Assembly (NCBI GenBank): GCA_046339595.1
Contig: JBKDUF010000048.1
Span: 14,791-78,790, forward strand
Origin: Ga0077527 sp021300125
Lineage (GTDB): Bacteria > Pseudomonadota > Gammaproteobacteria > Burkholderiales > SG8-41
Reading direction: 5' to 3'
Length of the DNA: 64,000 nucleotides
Part shown: positions 42,099 through 50,853 of the stretch, piece after piece
How positions within the stretch are numbered: the stretch's first letter is position 1
How the letters are laid out: the number at the start of each line of letters is the position of its first letter
Position numbers and translations under genes: made by a program
The notes under the pieces: generated by a model
Databases searched by the model: none
What the model was told of the DNA's origin: nothing
What the model saw: only the letters and a program-made list of their open reading frames with translations

Positions 42099-42304
42099 GG
42101 GCTCTTGGTATCGGCTGCGCGCCCGGACAACCACGGTCGGATCCACATGAGCAGGCCCGCACCGGCTACCACTGGAAACACACCCCACTGAACGATGGCT
42201 ACAAAAGTTGCATTCTCCCGCAAGGGGCTTGCATACACGAAGGCACCCAGGACAGGCGTGGTGGCCAGATGCAAATTGCGAAGCAGGCGATGAGGCAGTT
42301 TCAT
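42095..42304 (-). CDS. Small two-helix membrane protein coupled to the exported hydrolase
   Basis: The 69-residue frame begins MKLPHRLLRNLHLATTPVLG and has two hydrophobic segments (about residues 12-26 and 33-53, VAIVQWGVFPVVAGAGLLMW), with a short hydrophilic tail. The stop overlaps the hydrolase start by ATGA. I do not recognise a family. Conserved operon-like coupling and membrane character support it as a real gene, perhaps a helper or holding protein for the exported enzyme. Confidence 0.6.
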   Translation of the reverse strand: MKLPHRLLRNLHLATTPVLGAFVYASPLRENATFVAIVQWGVFPVVAGAGLLMWIRPWLSGRAADTKSP

Positions 42305-42373
42305 GGCAATACCTTGTAAATCAATTCATCCTTGTAAGCGGATTGGACAGGCGGAGAGATGAGGAACGTGAGA

Positions 42374-43189
42374 TCAAGTCATGGTGGACTTCACGGGTGC
42401 AAGCCGGAGCATGCGCTTGGTGATTGCAGCGACCATCGCCCTTGGAACAAGACGGTTGCCCAAAATCATGAGTCTGTTGGTCGTGCCAACGACGTGCGTC
42501 AAACCGCCACGAACCATCAGATCAACGCCTGCTTGCGCAACTTTACGAGGATCGGTACGACTCTCCTGGCGGAAAAAATGACCCCCGTCGATTCGTTGAG
42601 GGTCAACGCTATTGAAGAAAGCTGTATCGGTGGGTCCAGGGGCAAGACAACGCACACGGACGCCGTAGTCTTCCATTTCTTTCGCAAGTGCTTCGGAGAA
42701 ATTCAGGACGAACGCCTTAGATGCGCCATAGGCTGCAAAATAGGGTGTTGGCTGGAAAGCCGCCGTTGAGGCGACGTTCAGAATGCGGCCTGCACGCCTT
42801 TGCTTCATGGATTCCCCATAAAGGCGACAAAGTTCGGCGACGGCAACGACATTGAGCTGCAACATGCGGTAAATCTGCGCAGGTTCGATTTCGATGTGTG
42901 TGTCGACGATGCCAAACCCCGCGTTGTTGATCAGAGTGTCAATTTGGAACCCATGTTTTTCGGTATGCTCGAAAAGCCGGTGTGCAGCCCCGGGTTCAGA
43001 CAGATCGATGGAGTGCACGTGAACCTCGGTTCCGTGAGCTGCGCGTAGTTCGTTCGCTGCTGTCTGAAGTCGCACTGCATCCCGTCCAACCAGGATGAGA
43101 CTGTGTTCGCGTGAGGCCAGTAGCCTGGCCACCTCCAGGCCGATACCGCCGCCGCCACCTGTGATGAGGATAGATTTTGCCGAACTCAT
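42374..43189 (-). CDS. Short-chain dehydrogenase/reductase
   Basis: The 271-residue classical SDR has the NAD(P) motif TGGGGGIGLEVARLL (residues 10-24), NNAG in TLINNAGFGI, the catalytic Ser in NVASTAAFQ, and the YGASK Tyr-Lys pair. The arginine after the glycine loop (GRD) suggests NADPH preference. The substrate is unknown. The start codon overlaps the end of the alpha/beta hydrolase gene by four bases, forming a two-gene operon that is divergent from a TetR regulator. Confidence 0.88.
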   Translation of the reverse strand: MSSAKSILITGGGGGIGLEVARLLASREHSLILVGRDAVRLQTAANELRAAHGTEVHVHSIDLSEPGAAHRLFEHTEKHGFQIDTLINNAGFGIVDTHIEIEPAQIYRMLQLNVVAVAELCRLYGESMKQRRAGRILNVASTAAFQPTPYFAAYGASKAFVLNFSEALAKEMEDYGVRVRCLAPGPTDTAFFNSVDPQRIDGGHFFRQESRTDPRKVAQAGVDLMVRGGLTHVVGTTNRLMILGNRLVPRAMVAAITKRMLRLAPVKSTMT

Positions 43190-44106
43190 AACGGGCGCTC
43201 CCCTGAGAAATCAATGTGGCGCTGAAGGAAATCATCAATCCGTGCAGTGACACTCACTGGGTCATCGACGACCGAAATATGGGCCGTGTCGAGCACCTCA
43301 AAATGACCATTGGGCAGCGCTTCAGATGCACACTTGAGGGCGTCAACCGGGTACATCGAATCTTGGCGACCAGCCACGAAGAGTGTGGGTGCCTTGATCC
43401 CGTTCATGCGATCAGCCAGCGGTTCACGATCGATCAGCACCGATCGAACCGCCTGTGAGAGTGCAGCACCATCGGCCTGACGCAGATGTTGGTGAAATTC
43501 CTCTTGAGTGACACCTCCACGCTCGATGGTGGCAGGCAGGAAGAAAGCTTTCGCGACGCCGTTTCTGTAAGCCGCTGTGGAGTGGATCCAGCGTGCCCCC
43601 CAGACGACAAACCGGTCACTCAGGCTGGGGCCGTCGCGAGCCTTGATGACCGGTGTATTGAGCATGACCACAGCCAGGGTTCGCTTTGGTTGTAACAGCG
43701 CAAATTCCCCTGCGACCAGACCACCCCACGATGTTCCAACCACCACCACCGGTTCGGAGAGGGTCAATGCATCGAGTATCTCACCGAGTGCTTGGCCACA
43801 GTCATTCATTGAGAAAGCACCCGGGGGCCGGCCACTATCCCCGTGACCTGGCCCATCAATGGCGATGATTCGGTGCCTGCCACGCCAGACTTCAATTGGG
43901 TGGCGGTAAATCCTGTAGTCGGCAAGGATTGAAGGCCACAAGACGATCGTTTGATCAGGAGGATCTGTCGGTCCTGTGTCACGAACAGCGAGTGCGCCGA
44001 CACGCGTTAAGACTTGGTTGCATGGCGGCAGCAGTGATGACGGCGCTTCTGCAGTTCTGTCTTGTTTCAGGGTCACTGTGGTGCTCGTCATGGTGTGTGA
44101 ATTCAA
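43186..44106 (-). CDS. Alpha/beta-fold hydrolase (esterase or epoxide/haloalkane type)
   Basis: This 306-residue cytoplasmic hydrolase has the nucleophile elbow VGTSWGGLV (GxSxG), a DGPGHGDSGRP lid-adjacent motif typical of the family, and a final AHISVV with the catalytic histidine. The acid is probably in ...VAGRQDSMYP. A possible upstream start at MTSTTVT (44091) also fits. With the SDR it forms an operon repressed or activated by the divergent TetR gene, 71 bases away. Specificity is not predictable. Confidence 0.85.
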   Translation of the reverse strand: MNSHTMTSTTVTLKQDRTAEAPSSLLPPCNQVLTRVGALAVRDTGPTDPPDQTIVLWPSILADYRIYRHPIEVWRGRHRIIAIDGPGHGDSGRPPGAFSMNDCGQALGEILDALTLSEPVVVVGTSWGGLVAGEFALLQPKRTLAVVMLNTPVIKARDGPSLSDRFVVWGARWIHSTAAYRNGVAKAFFLPATIERGGVTQEEFHQHLRQADGAALSQAVRSVLIDREPLADRMNGIKAPTLFVAGRQDSMYPVDALKCASEALPNGHFEVLDTAHISVVDDPVSVTARIDDFLQRHIDFSGERPL

Positions 44107-44152
44107 GATTCCTGGCGGGACGTCCAGCAGATTTTGCCGGTATTGCCGATTA

Positions 44153-44171
44153 ATGTAAACAGCGATAACAT
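44153..44171. promoter_or_regulatory. Candidate TetR operator between divergent genes
   Basis: An imperfect palindrome ATGTAA-ACAGCGA-TAACAT lies in the 71-base gap between the hydrolase-SDR operon and the TetR gene, the usual location for autoregulation. This is a visual call without binding evidence. Confidence 0.4.
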
Positions 44172-44177
44172 GCCCTC

Positions 44178-44831
44178 ATGCAAAACAATGAATTGCCTAG
44201 AGCCACTTCTTGCAGAAGTACAGCCAAACCACGACCGCGAAGCTTTCACCACGGCAATCTCCGGCAAGGACTGATCGACGCCGCGCTGGCTGCACCTGAG
44301 ATCGAGGGACTCTCTTTGCGACAGCTCGCCGCGAGTCTTGGAGTGACGGCAGCGGCCGCGTATCGCCACTTCGACAGCCGTGAAGGCCTGTTGTTCGAAG
44401 TTGCCCGTATTGGGTTCAATCGCCTTAGGCAGCGGTTTGCTTCTGCTTTTGATATCAAAGCCCCGCCATCGGACGTTGAAGAGGCTCGGCTCCGTCTGAG
44501 CCGCCTGGCGCAGGCCTATTTGCAATTCGCCGATGACGAGCCAGCCCTGTGGCGGCTGATCTTTGGCGCACAGGCTGAGGCTTACCGTAAAACGATCGAT
44601 TCAGGAGGTGACCCCGACAGCTACGAATATCTTCCCGCGGCTTTGTTAGGCTTGTATTTGACGGGAGTTGTTTCCACTCAGCCGAGTGAGCGTGATGCGC
44701 TGTTCGCGTGGAGTGCAGTCCACGGCGCAGCCACCTTGCGCAGCGGACGCGTCCCGGGAGCTCTCATTTCCATCCCGGAACTCGCCCACGAGGTGGCTGA
44801 ACGTGTGATCCTGGCCATGAAGCACGAATGA
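44178..44831 (+). CDS. TetR/AcrR-family regulator with WHG domain
   Basis: The 217-residue protein has an N-terminal TetR helix-turn-helix (LRQLAASLGVTAAAAYRHF, residues about 47-65) preceded by an Arg-rich stretch. The C-terminal ligand-binding half includes FAWSAVHGAATL, the motif for which the WHG subfamily is named. Such regulators usually control the adjacent divergent genes in response to a small molecule, here presumably a substrate of the hydrolase/SDR pair. It is followed 28 bases later by a GST fragment on the same strand. Confidence 0.87.
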   Translation: MQNNELPRATSCRSTAKPRPRSFHHGNLRQGLIDAALAAPEIEGLSLRQLAASLGVTAAAAYRHFDSREGLLFEVARIGFNRLRQRFASAFDIKAPPSDVEEARLRLSRLAQAYLQFADDEPALWRLIFGAQAEAYRKTIDSGGDPDSYEYLPAALLGLYLTGVVSTQPSERDALFAWSAVHGAATLRSGRVPGALISIPELAHEVAERVILAMKHE

Positions 44832-44858
44832 CTGAAACACCGAACAGGAGATCTTCAC

Positions 44859-45370
44859 ATGATTCTTCACGACCTAAGCGCTGGCATGCACCCACGACGC
44901 GTGCGTATCTTCATGGCTGAAAAAGGCATTTCGATCGAGCGACGCGAGGTGGATGCCGCGGGTGGGGCCAATGCCCTGCCGGACTTCCTCCGGCTCAATC
45001 CACTGGGTAAGTTGCCTGTGCTCGAACTCGACGATGGCAGCGCCATTGCCGAGTCCCTGGCGATTTGTCGTTATTTGGAGGCCTTGCACCTGCAGCCACC
45101 ATTGATGGGGCAGACACCTCAGGTCTCGGCCCAAACCGACATGTGGACGTTGCGCATGGATCACGAACTGTCACAGCCGATCGCGCTGGCATTTGTGCAC
45201 AGCAGCGACTTCTACCGCGGGCGCGTCGAGCAGGTGCCCGAAGTCGCCGGCTGGGCCCGCAATCGGGCGCTGCAGACCTTGGCGTGGCTGGATGGCGAGT
45301 TGGCTGAGCGCAGCCACATCGCTGGCGATGACTACACCCTGGCCGACATCGTCGCGCGGCAGTGCATCGG
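44859..45370 (+). pseudogene. Glutathione S-transferase, 3'-truncated by a deletion junction
   Basis: The frame begins MILHDLSAGMHPRRVRIFMA and contains the thioredoxin-like N-domain (NPLGKLPVLELDDGSAIAES is the glutathione-binding cis-Pro and ES block) and most of the helical C-domain to DDYTLADI. After DIVAR the typical GST ending is lost; the frame runs on to 45446 in unrelated sequence, which is the shifted reading of the nitroreductase fragment. About 168 of the usual 200 or so residues remain, so residual folding is possible but the gene is broken. Confidence 0.8.
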
Positions 45371-46071
45371 CCGATCCTCTATTCGCCCAGATCGTGCTCC
45401 GGCACACGCGCAAGACCGCCTACGCCAGCGATCGCACGCTGCCTGACAATCTCGTGCGCAGTTGGGCAGATTCGGCCAGCCGCTTCGGCCTGCGCAGCGG
45501 GTTGGCGACTGGCGCAGCGGCCATGGATCCGATCCGCCGCATCACGCGAGAGGCCTACGAGATCGAGGTCACCACGGCCCGTACGTGGCTTGAATCAGCC
45601 CGCCTGATGCGAATCGGACCCGGCGCCATCGCCGCCAACCCCGATGGCATCAGCATGAACAGCCCGATGGTGCGGTTATTACATAGGATCGGACTCTTTG
45701 ACCCGATGGAGGTGCCCGCAAAGGGCAGCAGTTCCCTGCAGCGGGTGATGGAGCACTGGATGCCCTTGGAGACCGCCAGCGGCTTCCTTTGGCTGGCCAG
45801 CCCGGACAACACTCGCTCGATGCAGGTGGCCTCAGGCCGCGCCTACGTGCGCGCACACTTGCTGGCCACGGCCGCGGGCGTTGACATGCATCCATTGTCC
45901 CAGGCCCTGCAGGAGTTCCCGGAGATGCGCGGACCGCGCGAAGCGCTCTACCAAACCCTGGACCTTGGTGCAGCGGATCAAACGCTGCAGATGCTCTCGC
46001 GCGTGGGATTCGCGACCGAAGCCCTTGGACCGAGTCCCCGCCGCAGTCTCGACTCGCTGTTGCGGATCTGA
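45366..46071 (+). pseudogene. Nitroreductase (Acg-like), N-terminally truncated
   Basis: In a different frame from the GST, the sequence from about 45366 reads ADPLFAQIVLRHTRKTAY, then REAYEIEVTTARTWLESARL, GFLWLASPDNTRSMQVASG and GRAYVRAHLLATAAGVDMHP. These blocks fit the second half of Acg-type nitroreductases (FMN-binding, often Tat-exported). The first third, including any signal sequence, is missing. The upstream part of the open frame (45193-45365) is only the shadow of the GST gene, so no natural start remains. Confidence 0.75.
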
Positions 46072-46260
46072 GGCATCAGGCTCTGTCTTCACCGCTGCCG
46101 TTGACTGGGCTCGCGGGAGCAGTTGTTTCAGTGGAGATTTGTCGTTGAGTGATATCCGGCTTAACGACCAACTCACTTGCATGCGGATCAGCCAAGTTGA
46201 CGGGGCAATTGACGATGCTCTCGCGCTCGTAGCGCTCGACCAGCGCACGGGACGACTCCT

Positions 46261-47502
46261 TCAGACCGCGCGGCGCACGCAGCGGACATGGTTATGCCCG
46301 CGAATGTCGTCACCCTGCGGCCCGAAGCCCTGCGGCCACTTCCCAGGCTGGGCAGTCTTCGGGTCGCTCCGCTGCGCACCGGCACCATGCGCGTCCACCC
46401 AGCGCCAAGTGCCAGAGCCTGGCGGCACCTCCATCCGGCCGAGCGCCGCACCGAACGCGAAATACACCGCCAATTCGCCAACGACGGTGAAAGGGCGCGG
46501 CTGGCCTTCCGGCGGCGGACTTTCGAGATGCGTCGTGGATGCCCAAACATAGGCAGTGGGGTCCACGAGCCGAAACACCGGGTCAATCGCCGGGATCCGC
46601 CCGTAATCCACGATGCTATGAAGCTCCTTCGCATCCGGCAGCCGCCAGTCGGCATGGCCGCCGAGCCGAAGCGCCGCGCAATGCGATAACCCAGCCTGCC
46701 AAGACCGAGCAACGCCATCGTCAGCGCGCTGCCACTCCAGGCCCGTGGCAGCGTCCAGCACGGTTTCCGCCGTCGCGCGGAAATCATTGATCCCATAGGG
46801 CGGCCCGCGCACCAGCCGCACCGCCAGCCGGTTCGGTGTGCGCATCCGGTTTGCAGGATCCATCAGCGGGTAGCCCTTGATGCGGCCATCGGCGAAGTTC
46901 ACCCCAAATACCGTCTCCGACCCGCCAACCGTCCGGCCCTGGTAGCGCGTTGCCGTCCATTCCTGGGCATCAATCGACCGCCGCCCGGCTGAGGCGTCGC
47001 CAAGCCCTACACCGCCGCCATAGGCGAAGCGAAACACCGAGGTGTTGATGTAAGGGCGGGAGGTTGCCGGATCGCCGGTGAAGCCGCCACGGAAATCCAT
47101 CAGCGAATACAGCTCTCGGATGGACGGCACCGGCCAATCGCCGTGGCCACCGAGGCGGCTGTCGGTGGCAAGCCGCTCCGCCTCCTCGAGGGTGACGGGC
47201 GCGCTCGGTGTCTCGGCCCAGGTCAAGCCCGTGATCAGATCAGTGACCGTGCCATCGCCATTTGCGTGATAGGCCATGGGTCGAAGCGGGGGAGCGCCAT
47301 CGGCGCCGGCGAAGGGAGCGCCCGGTGGCGGGCAGGCGATCTGCACGGTTGCACCAAAGCAGCGATCCTGCCCAGTGCCGGGGAGGGTGTAGGACAGCGT
47401 TTGCGCCGCGGCAGGGGCAGCGGCGACTGCCAAACCGAACGATCCCAGAAGCATCGCAGCCAGATGACGGAGCTTCAAGGTCATGGCGACAACTTTTTTC
47501 AT
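46261..47502 (-). CDS. Exported DUF1566 (Lcl C-terminal) domain protein
   Basis: The protein begins MKKVVAMTLKLRHLAAMLLG with a signal peptide ending near APAAAQT, giving 413 residues. It contains two DUF1566-type repeats: one around NGDGTVTDLITGLTWAET with GGHGDWPVPSIRELYSLMD, and one around DAATGLEWQRADDGVARSWQ with GGHADWRLPDAKELHSIVDY. The C-terminal FGPQGDDIRGHNHVRCVRR is the conserved end. Such proteins are found in many proteobacteria as surface or secreted proteins, some related to collagen-like (Lcl) adhesins; the function is otherwise unknown. It is on the opposite strand to the decayed nitroreductase. Confidence 0.85.
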   Translation of the reverse strand: MKKVVAMTLKLRHLAAMLLGSFGLAVAAAPAAAQTLSYTLPGTGQDRCFGATVQIACPPPGAPFAGADGAPPLRPMAYHANGDGTVTDLITGLTWAETPSAPVTLEEAERLATDSRLGGHGDWPVPSIRELYSLMDFRGGFTGDPATSRPYINTSVFRFAYGGGVGLGDASAGRRSIDAQEWTATRYQGRTVGGSETVFGVNFADGRIKGYPLMDPANRMRTPNRLAVRLVRGPPYGINDFRATAETVLDAATGLEWQRADDGVARSWQAGLSHCAALRLGGHADWRLPDAKELHSIVDYGRIPAIDPVFRLVDPTAYVWASTTHLESPPPEGQPRPFTVVGELAVYFAFGAALGRMEVPPGSGTWRWVDAHGAGAQRSDPKTAQPGKWPQGFGPQGDDIRGHNHVRCVRRAV

Positions 47503-47523
47503 AATGAATCGTAAATCATCCAT

Positions 47524-47935
47524 GTCGGCTCATCCAGGCATTGCTGAGGTCGAGCGCGGGGAGGGCCCCCCGTGCATTGAGGACGGCGATACGCTCACGG
47601 CGGAACCCAGATCTGGCGTGGGGGTACCGGCGTCGGTCGCAAGGCGATCGCGGATCCGGTGCCGCGCGTGGCGGTCCTGGAGTAACCGGTCTGGGCTGGA
47701 ACTGGACTTCATTGCTGGGCGGATTTCTGCGTTGAATCGCGCATTAGGTTCCGGGGAACAACTTCGCCCGGGTTTCCCGGGTTCTTGACGCCTCGCGCTG
47801 TCTGCCGCGACTCATGGTTGACGAGAAAAAATGTGCGGCCCCTGCCCGCGACCTGTCTGGTGACTTCGAACGGCCATCTCGCAGCGGATGAACCGTCGCT
47901 GGCGCGATTACCTGTGTCTTGAACGAGGCGCCGCG
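47524..47935. other. Intergenic region between the DUF1566 and AsmA-like genes
   Basis: These 412 bases are high in GC and contain only short frames in several directions without protein-like composition. I see no RNA gene, repeat or clear promoter. Confidence 0.4.
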
Positions 47936-49258
47936 CTACTTCTTCGGTTCTTTTTTCGTCCCGAACAGCCCTTCGGCCCAGGTGCCGACCCTGGCGCCCG
48001 CGGCAGTGCCGACGCCGGGCAGGATTGCAGTGCCCAAGGCTGCACCGGTGGGCAGGGCCATCGGTGAATCCAGTGTGCCGCTGAGTTTGAGGGGAACCAC
48101 CAAAGCCCCCGCAACCTGCACGTTGACGCGTCCGGACAGCGATTGCCCCGGTGAGATCGTGACATTGCCATCGGCGCTCAGTGATCCTGATGCCACCTTG
48201 AACTGGGTGATGTGCTGGGTGCCACGGTCCATCGCATAATGGCCGTTCAGGGTGTCGAAACGGGTTTCGCCGCCCCTTTCGCGCTTAATTAGCTGGGTTG
48301 CCGCACGCTGCAGGTCGATGCCCTGCAGCACGCCGCCGCGGATGTCGAACGGAGTTTCCAGGCGCAGGGCCGAGGCGATCTGCTCGGGTTTTGCGCTGGA
48401 CCCCGAAAACACCGGTTTTGCGGTAAGACGCCCGCTGATTTTGGCGGACGGGGAAAACAGCGGTACCAGGTCGCGCAGTTCCACGGCATCGACCGCCAGC
48501 TGGCCTTTCAGGCTCAGGCCTTTCTGCCAGCCGACTTCCATCACGCCATTGATCTTTCCCTGGTAAAGCTTGGATTCGACCTGGCGCAGGTCGAGACTGG
48601 AAGGCGTGGCAAAGCCGCTGACCTGCAGTTCGTCGAATTTCATCGGCGGGCCCAGCGGCAGCGTCCAGTCTCGGGCATCGACATTCAGGCGCAGCCGGCC
48701 CTGGTCGGCAGGCAGCAGCGTGGCTTTCAGCCTGCCGTCGCGGGCGCTCAACAGCGCGCGCTGCGGCAATCCGTCGGAGCCGATGGCGACCTCGGCATCG
48801 AAGGGGCCGAGTTTTTTCTGCTGCAGCTGCAGTGATGCATCGTTGAGGCGGATTTCGCGCACCTCGACCTTGAAAGCAGCGGGGGGCGCCTTGGGGTCGG
48901 TTTTGGTCCACTGCGGAATCTTGTCGAGCGCGCGCTGGTTGATGAGCAAGCCGCTGATCTCGATGCTGCGGATGACCTTGGTTGCCGTCAGCAGTGAAAG
49001 CAGGCCGGGCGTCACCGCGACCGTGCCGACCTTGAGGTCGCCGGCCTTGCCGACTTCGATGCCTTCGATCACGACATGGGGCAGGGGCAATACGTGCAGG
49101 GAGAGCTTGCGCAGGGTGACCGGTTCCTTCAGCTTGTCCGAAACCATGGCCTCGACCTGTGGCCTGAATCTGTCCAGTGAAATCAGCAGCGGCAGCAGTG
49201 CCACGGCAGCCAGAGGCAGCAAAAAGACCAGAAATGGGCGTTTAATCCACTGCATCAT
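47936..49258 (-). CDS. AsmA-family protein
   Basis: The 440-residue protein starts MMQWIKRPFLVFLLPLAAVA, with a single N-terminal membrane anchor. An AsmA-like beta-rich region follows: DRFRPQVEAMVSDKLKEPVT is the characteristic beginning, LSLHVLPLPHVVIEGIEVG the second block, and the C-terminal AsmA_2 part contains LNGHYAMDRGTQHITQFKV and SGTLDSPMALPTGAALG. AsmA-like proteins are bridge-like lipid transport or outer-membrane homeostasis factors in the periplasm. The start at 49258 is chosen at the anchor; the longer frame lies across the tRNA promoter side. Confidence 0.88.
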   Translation of the reverse strand: MMQWIKRPFLVFLLPLAAVALLPLLISLDRFRPQVEAMVSDKLKEPVTLRKLSLHVLPLPHVVIEGIEVGKAGDLKVGTVAVTPGLLSLLTATKVIRSIEISGLLINQRALDKIPQWTKTDPKAPPAAFKVEVREIRLNDASLQLQQKKLGPFDAEVAIGSDGLPQRALLSARDGRLKATLLPADQGRLRLNVDARDWTLPLGPPMKFDELQVSGFATPSSLDLRQVESKLYQGKINGVMEVGWQKGLSLKGQLAVDAVELRDLVPLFSPSAKISGRLTAKPVFSGSSAKPEQIASALRLETPFDIRGGVLQGIDLQRAATQLIKRERGGETRFDTLNGHYAMDRGTQHITQFKVASGSLSADGNVTISPGQSLSGRVNVQVAGALVVPLKLSGTLDSPMALPTGAALGTAILPGVGTAAGARVGTWAEGLFGTKKEPKK

Positions 49259-49345
49259 GGCAGAATCCCGCGTTGACCGGCATGGCACCGGAAGCTAGAA
49301 TATGCCCCTCGCTGAAGGGCTAACAACCCGATTTATAAGCGAAAT

Positions 49346-49421
49346 TCCCCGATAGCTCAGTCGGTAGAGCGACGGACTGTTAATCCGCAGGTCCCTGGTT
49401 CGAGCCCAGGTCGGGGAGCCA
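49346..49421 (+). tRNA. asnT: tRNA-Asn(GTT)
   Basis: Acceptor TCCCCGA pairs with TCGGGGA, the anticodon loop CTGTTAA gives GTT, and the T-arm CCTGGTTCGAGCCCAGG is intact; G73 and the CCA end are encoded. Confidence 0.96.
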
Positions 49422-49431
49422 GACACAGCAC

Positions 49432-49460
49432 AAAAAAGCCCGCTTGCGCGGGCTTTTTTG
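49432..49460. terminator. Terminator between tRNA-Asn and the aminotransferase gene
   Basis: AAAAAGCCCGC/GCGGGCTTTTT with a TTGC loop is symmetrical and can stop both convergent transcripts. Confidence 0.93.
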
Positions 49461-49486
49461 TTGGACAAAATTTCCCCGGGCAAAAC

Positions 49487-50698
49487 TCAGGCGCTGGTCA
49501 GCACGTCTGCAATGGCTTTGGCGACGTAGTCAATGTTGTTCGAATTCAGCGCCGCAACGCAGATGCGGCCGCTGTCCAGCGCATAGATCGAATAGTTCTC
49601 GCGCAGTTTGGCGACCTGGGCCTTGGTCAGGCCTGAATAGGAGAACATGCCGCGCTGGTCAACGATGAATCCGAAATCGAAGTCAGAGCGCTGCTCGCGC
49701 ACCTTGTCCACCAGCGCTTTGCGCATGACCTTGATGCGGTCGCGCATCGCGCCGAGTTCCTGTTCCCACAGCGCGCGCAGCTCGGGGTTGGTCAGCACCA
49801 TCGCCACTGTCTGCCCGCCATGGGTTGGCGGGTTCGAGTAGTTGGTGCGGATCACGCGTTTGAGCTGGCTCAGCGTGCGCGCGGCCTCATCCTTGTCCCG
49901 GGTGACGATGCTCAGCGCGCCAACACGTTCCCCGTAGAGCGACATGGATTTCGAATATGAGCTCGACACGAACACCGCAGGCAGTGCGGCAGCGAATTTG
50001 CGCACCACCGCTGCATCGGCATCGAGGCCGTCGGCGAAACCCTGGTAGGCGAGGTCGAGGAAGGGCACCAGCTCGCGCTGCTTGACCGCGGCGAGCACTT
50101 TTTCCCATTGCGCCGGCGTGAGGTCGATCCCGGTCGGGTTGTGACAGCAGGCGTGCAGCACGACCACGCTGCCCTTGGGCATCGCGTTCAGCGCGGCGAG
50201 CATGTCGTCGAACTTCACGCCATTGGTGGCGGCATCGTAGTAGGGGTAGGTCTTGACGGTGAAGCCGGCGTACTCAAACAGCGCACGGTGGTTTTCCCAG
50301 CTCGGGTCGCTGATGTAGAGTTCGGCGCCGGGGTTGAAGCGGCGCAGGAAGTCGCCGCCGACCTTGAGGCCGCCGGTGCCACCGAGGGTCTGCACCGTGA
50401 CCACGCGACCGGATTTGACCGGCTCGGAATCGGCGCCAAACAGCGCCTGCTGGGTGGCCTTGTCATAGGCTGCGATGCCGTCGATCGGCAGGTAGCCGCG
50501 CGGCATCGCGGTTTCGGCCAGCTTCTGTTCGGCCTTGCGCACGCACTGCAGCACCGGCACCTTGCTGTCATCGTCCGTGTAGATGCCGACCCCGAGATTG
50601 ACTTTTTTCGGGTTGGTATCGGCTACATAGGCTTCGGTCACGCCAAGGATGGGATCCTTCGGCGCCATTTCAATTTTGTCGAGGACGGAACTGGTCAT
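49487..50698 (-). CDS. tyrB: Aromatic amino acid / aspartate aminotransferase (TyrB-type)
   Basis: The 403-residue class I aminotransferase of the AspC/TyrB subgroup starts at ATG 50698 (MTSSVLDKIEMAPKDPILGV). The PLP lysine is in SSSYSKSMSLYGERVGALS, the tyrosine/asparagine substrate site is CCHNPTGIDLT, and the conserved arginine is near the C-terminus (ALDSGRICVAALN). TyrB and AspC are hard to separate by eye; the betaproteobacterial gene in front of uvrB is usually called aromatic aminotransferase. It is divergent from uvrB and ends at the tRNA terminator. Confidence 0.92.
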   Translation of the reverse strand: MTSSVLDKIEMAPKDPILGVTEAYVADTNPKKVNLGVGIYTDDDSKVPVLQCVRKAEQKLAETAMPRGYLPIDGIAAYDKATQQALFGADSEPVKSGRVVTVQTLGGTGGLKVGGDFLRRFNPGAELYISDPSWENHRALFEYAGFTVKTYPYYDAATNGVKFDDMLAALNAMPKGSVVVLHACCHNPTGIDLTPAQWEKVLAAVKQRELVPFLDLAYQGFADGLDADAAVVRKFAAALPAVFVSSSYSKSMSLYGERVGALSIVTRDKDEAARTLSQLKRVIRTNYSNPPTHGGQTVAMVLTNPELRALWEQELGAMRDRIKVMRKALVDKVREQRSDFDFGFIVDQRGMFSYSGLTKAQVAKLRENYSIYALDSGRICVAALNSNNIDYVAKAIADVLTSA

Positions 50699-50853
50699 GG
50701 CAGGCTTGGGGGCATCGGGAACGGGTGTCAGCAAAACCCGGATTTTAGCCCTCTTTTTGCACTGCACCCAAACTGTGCCGGGCGGGACGCCGTGGCGGCA
50801 GGTCGCTGACCGGTCCGCAAACCCGTTACCATCAGCGCTTTTGCCTGCCACGC

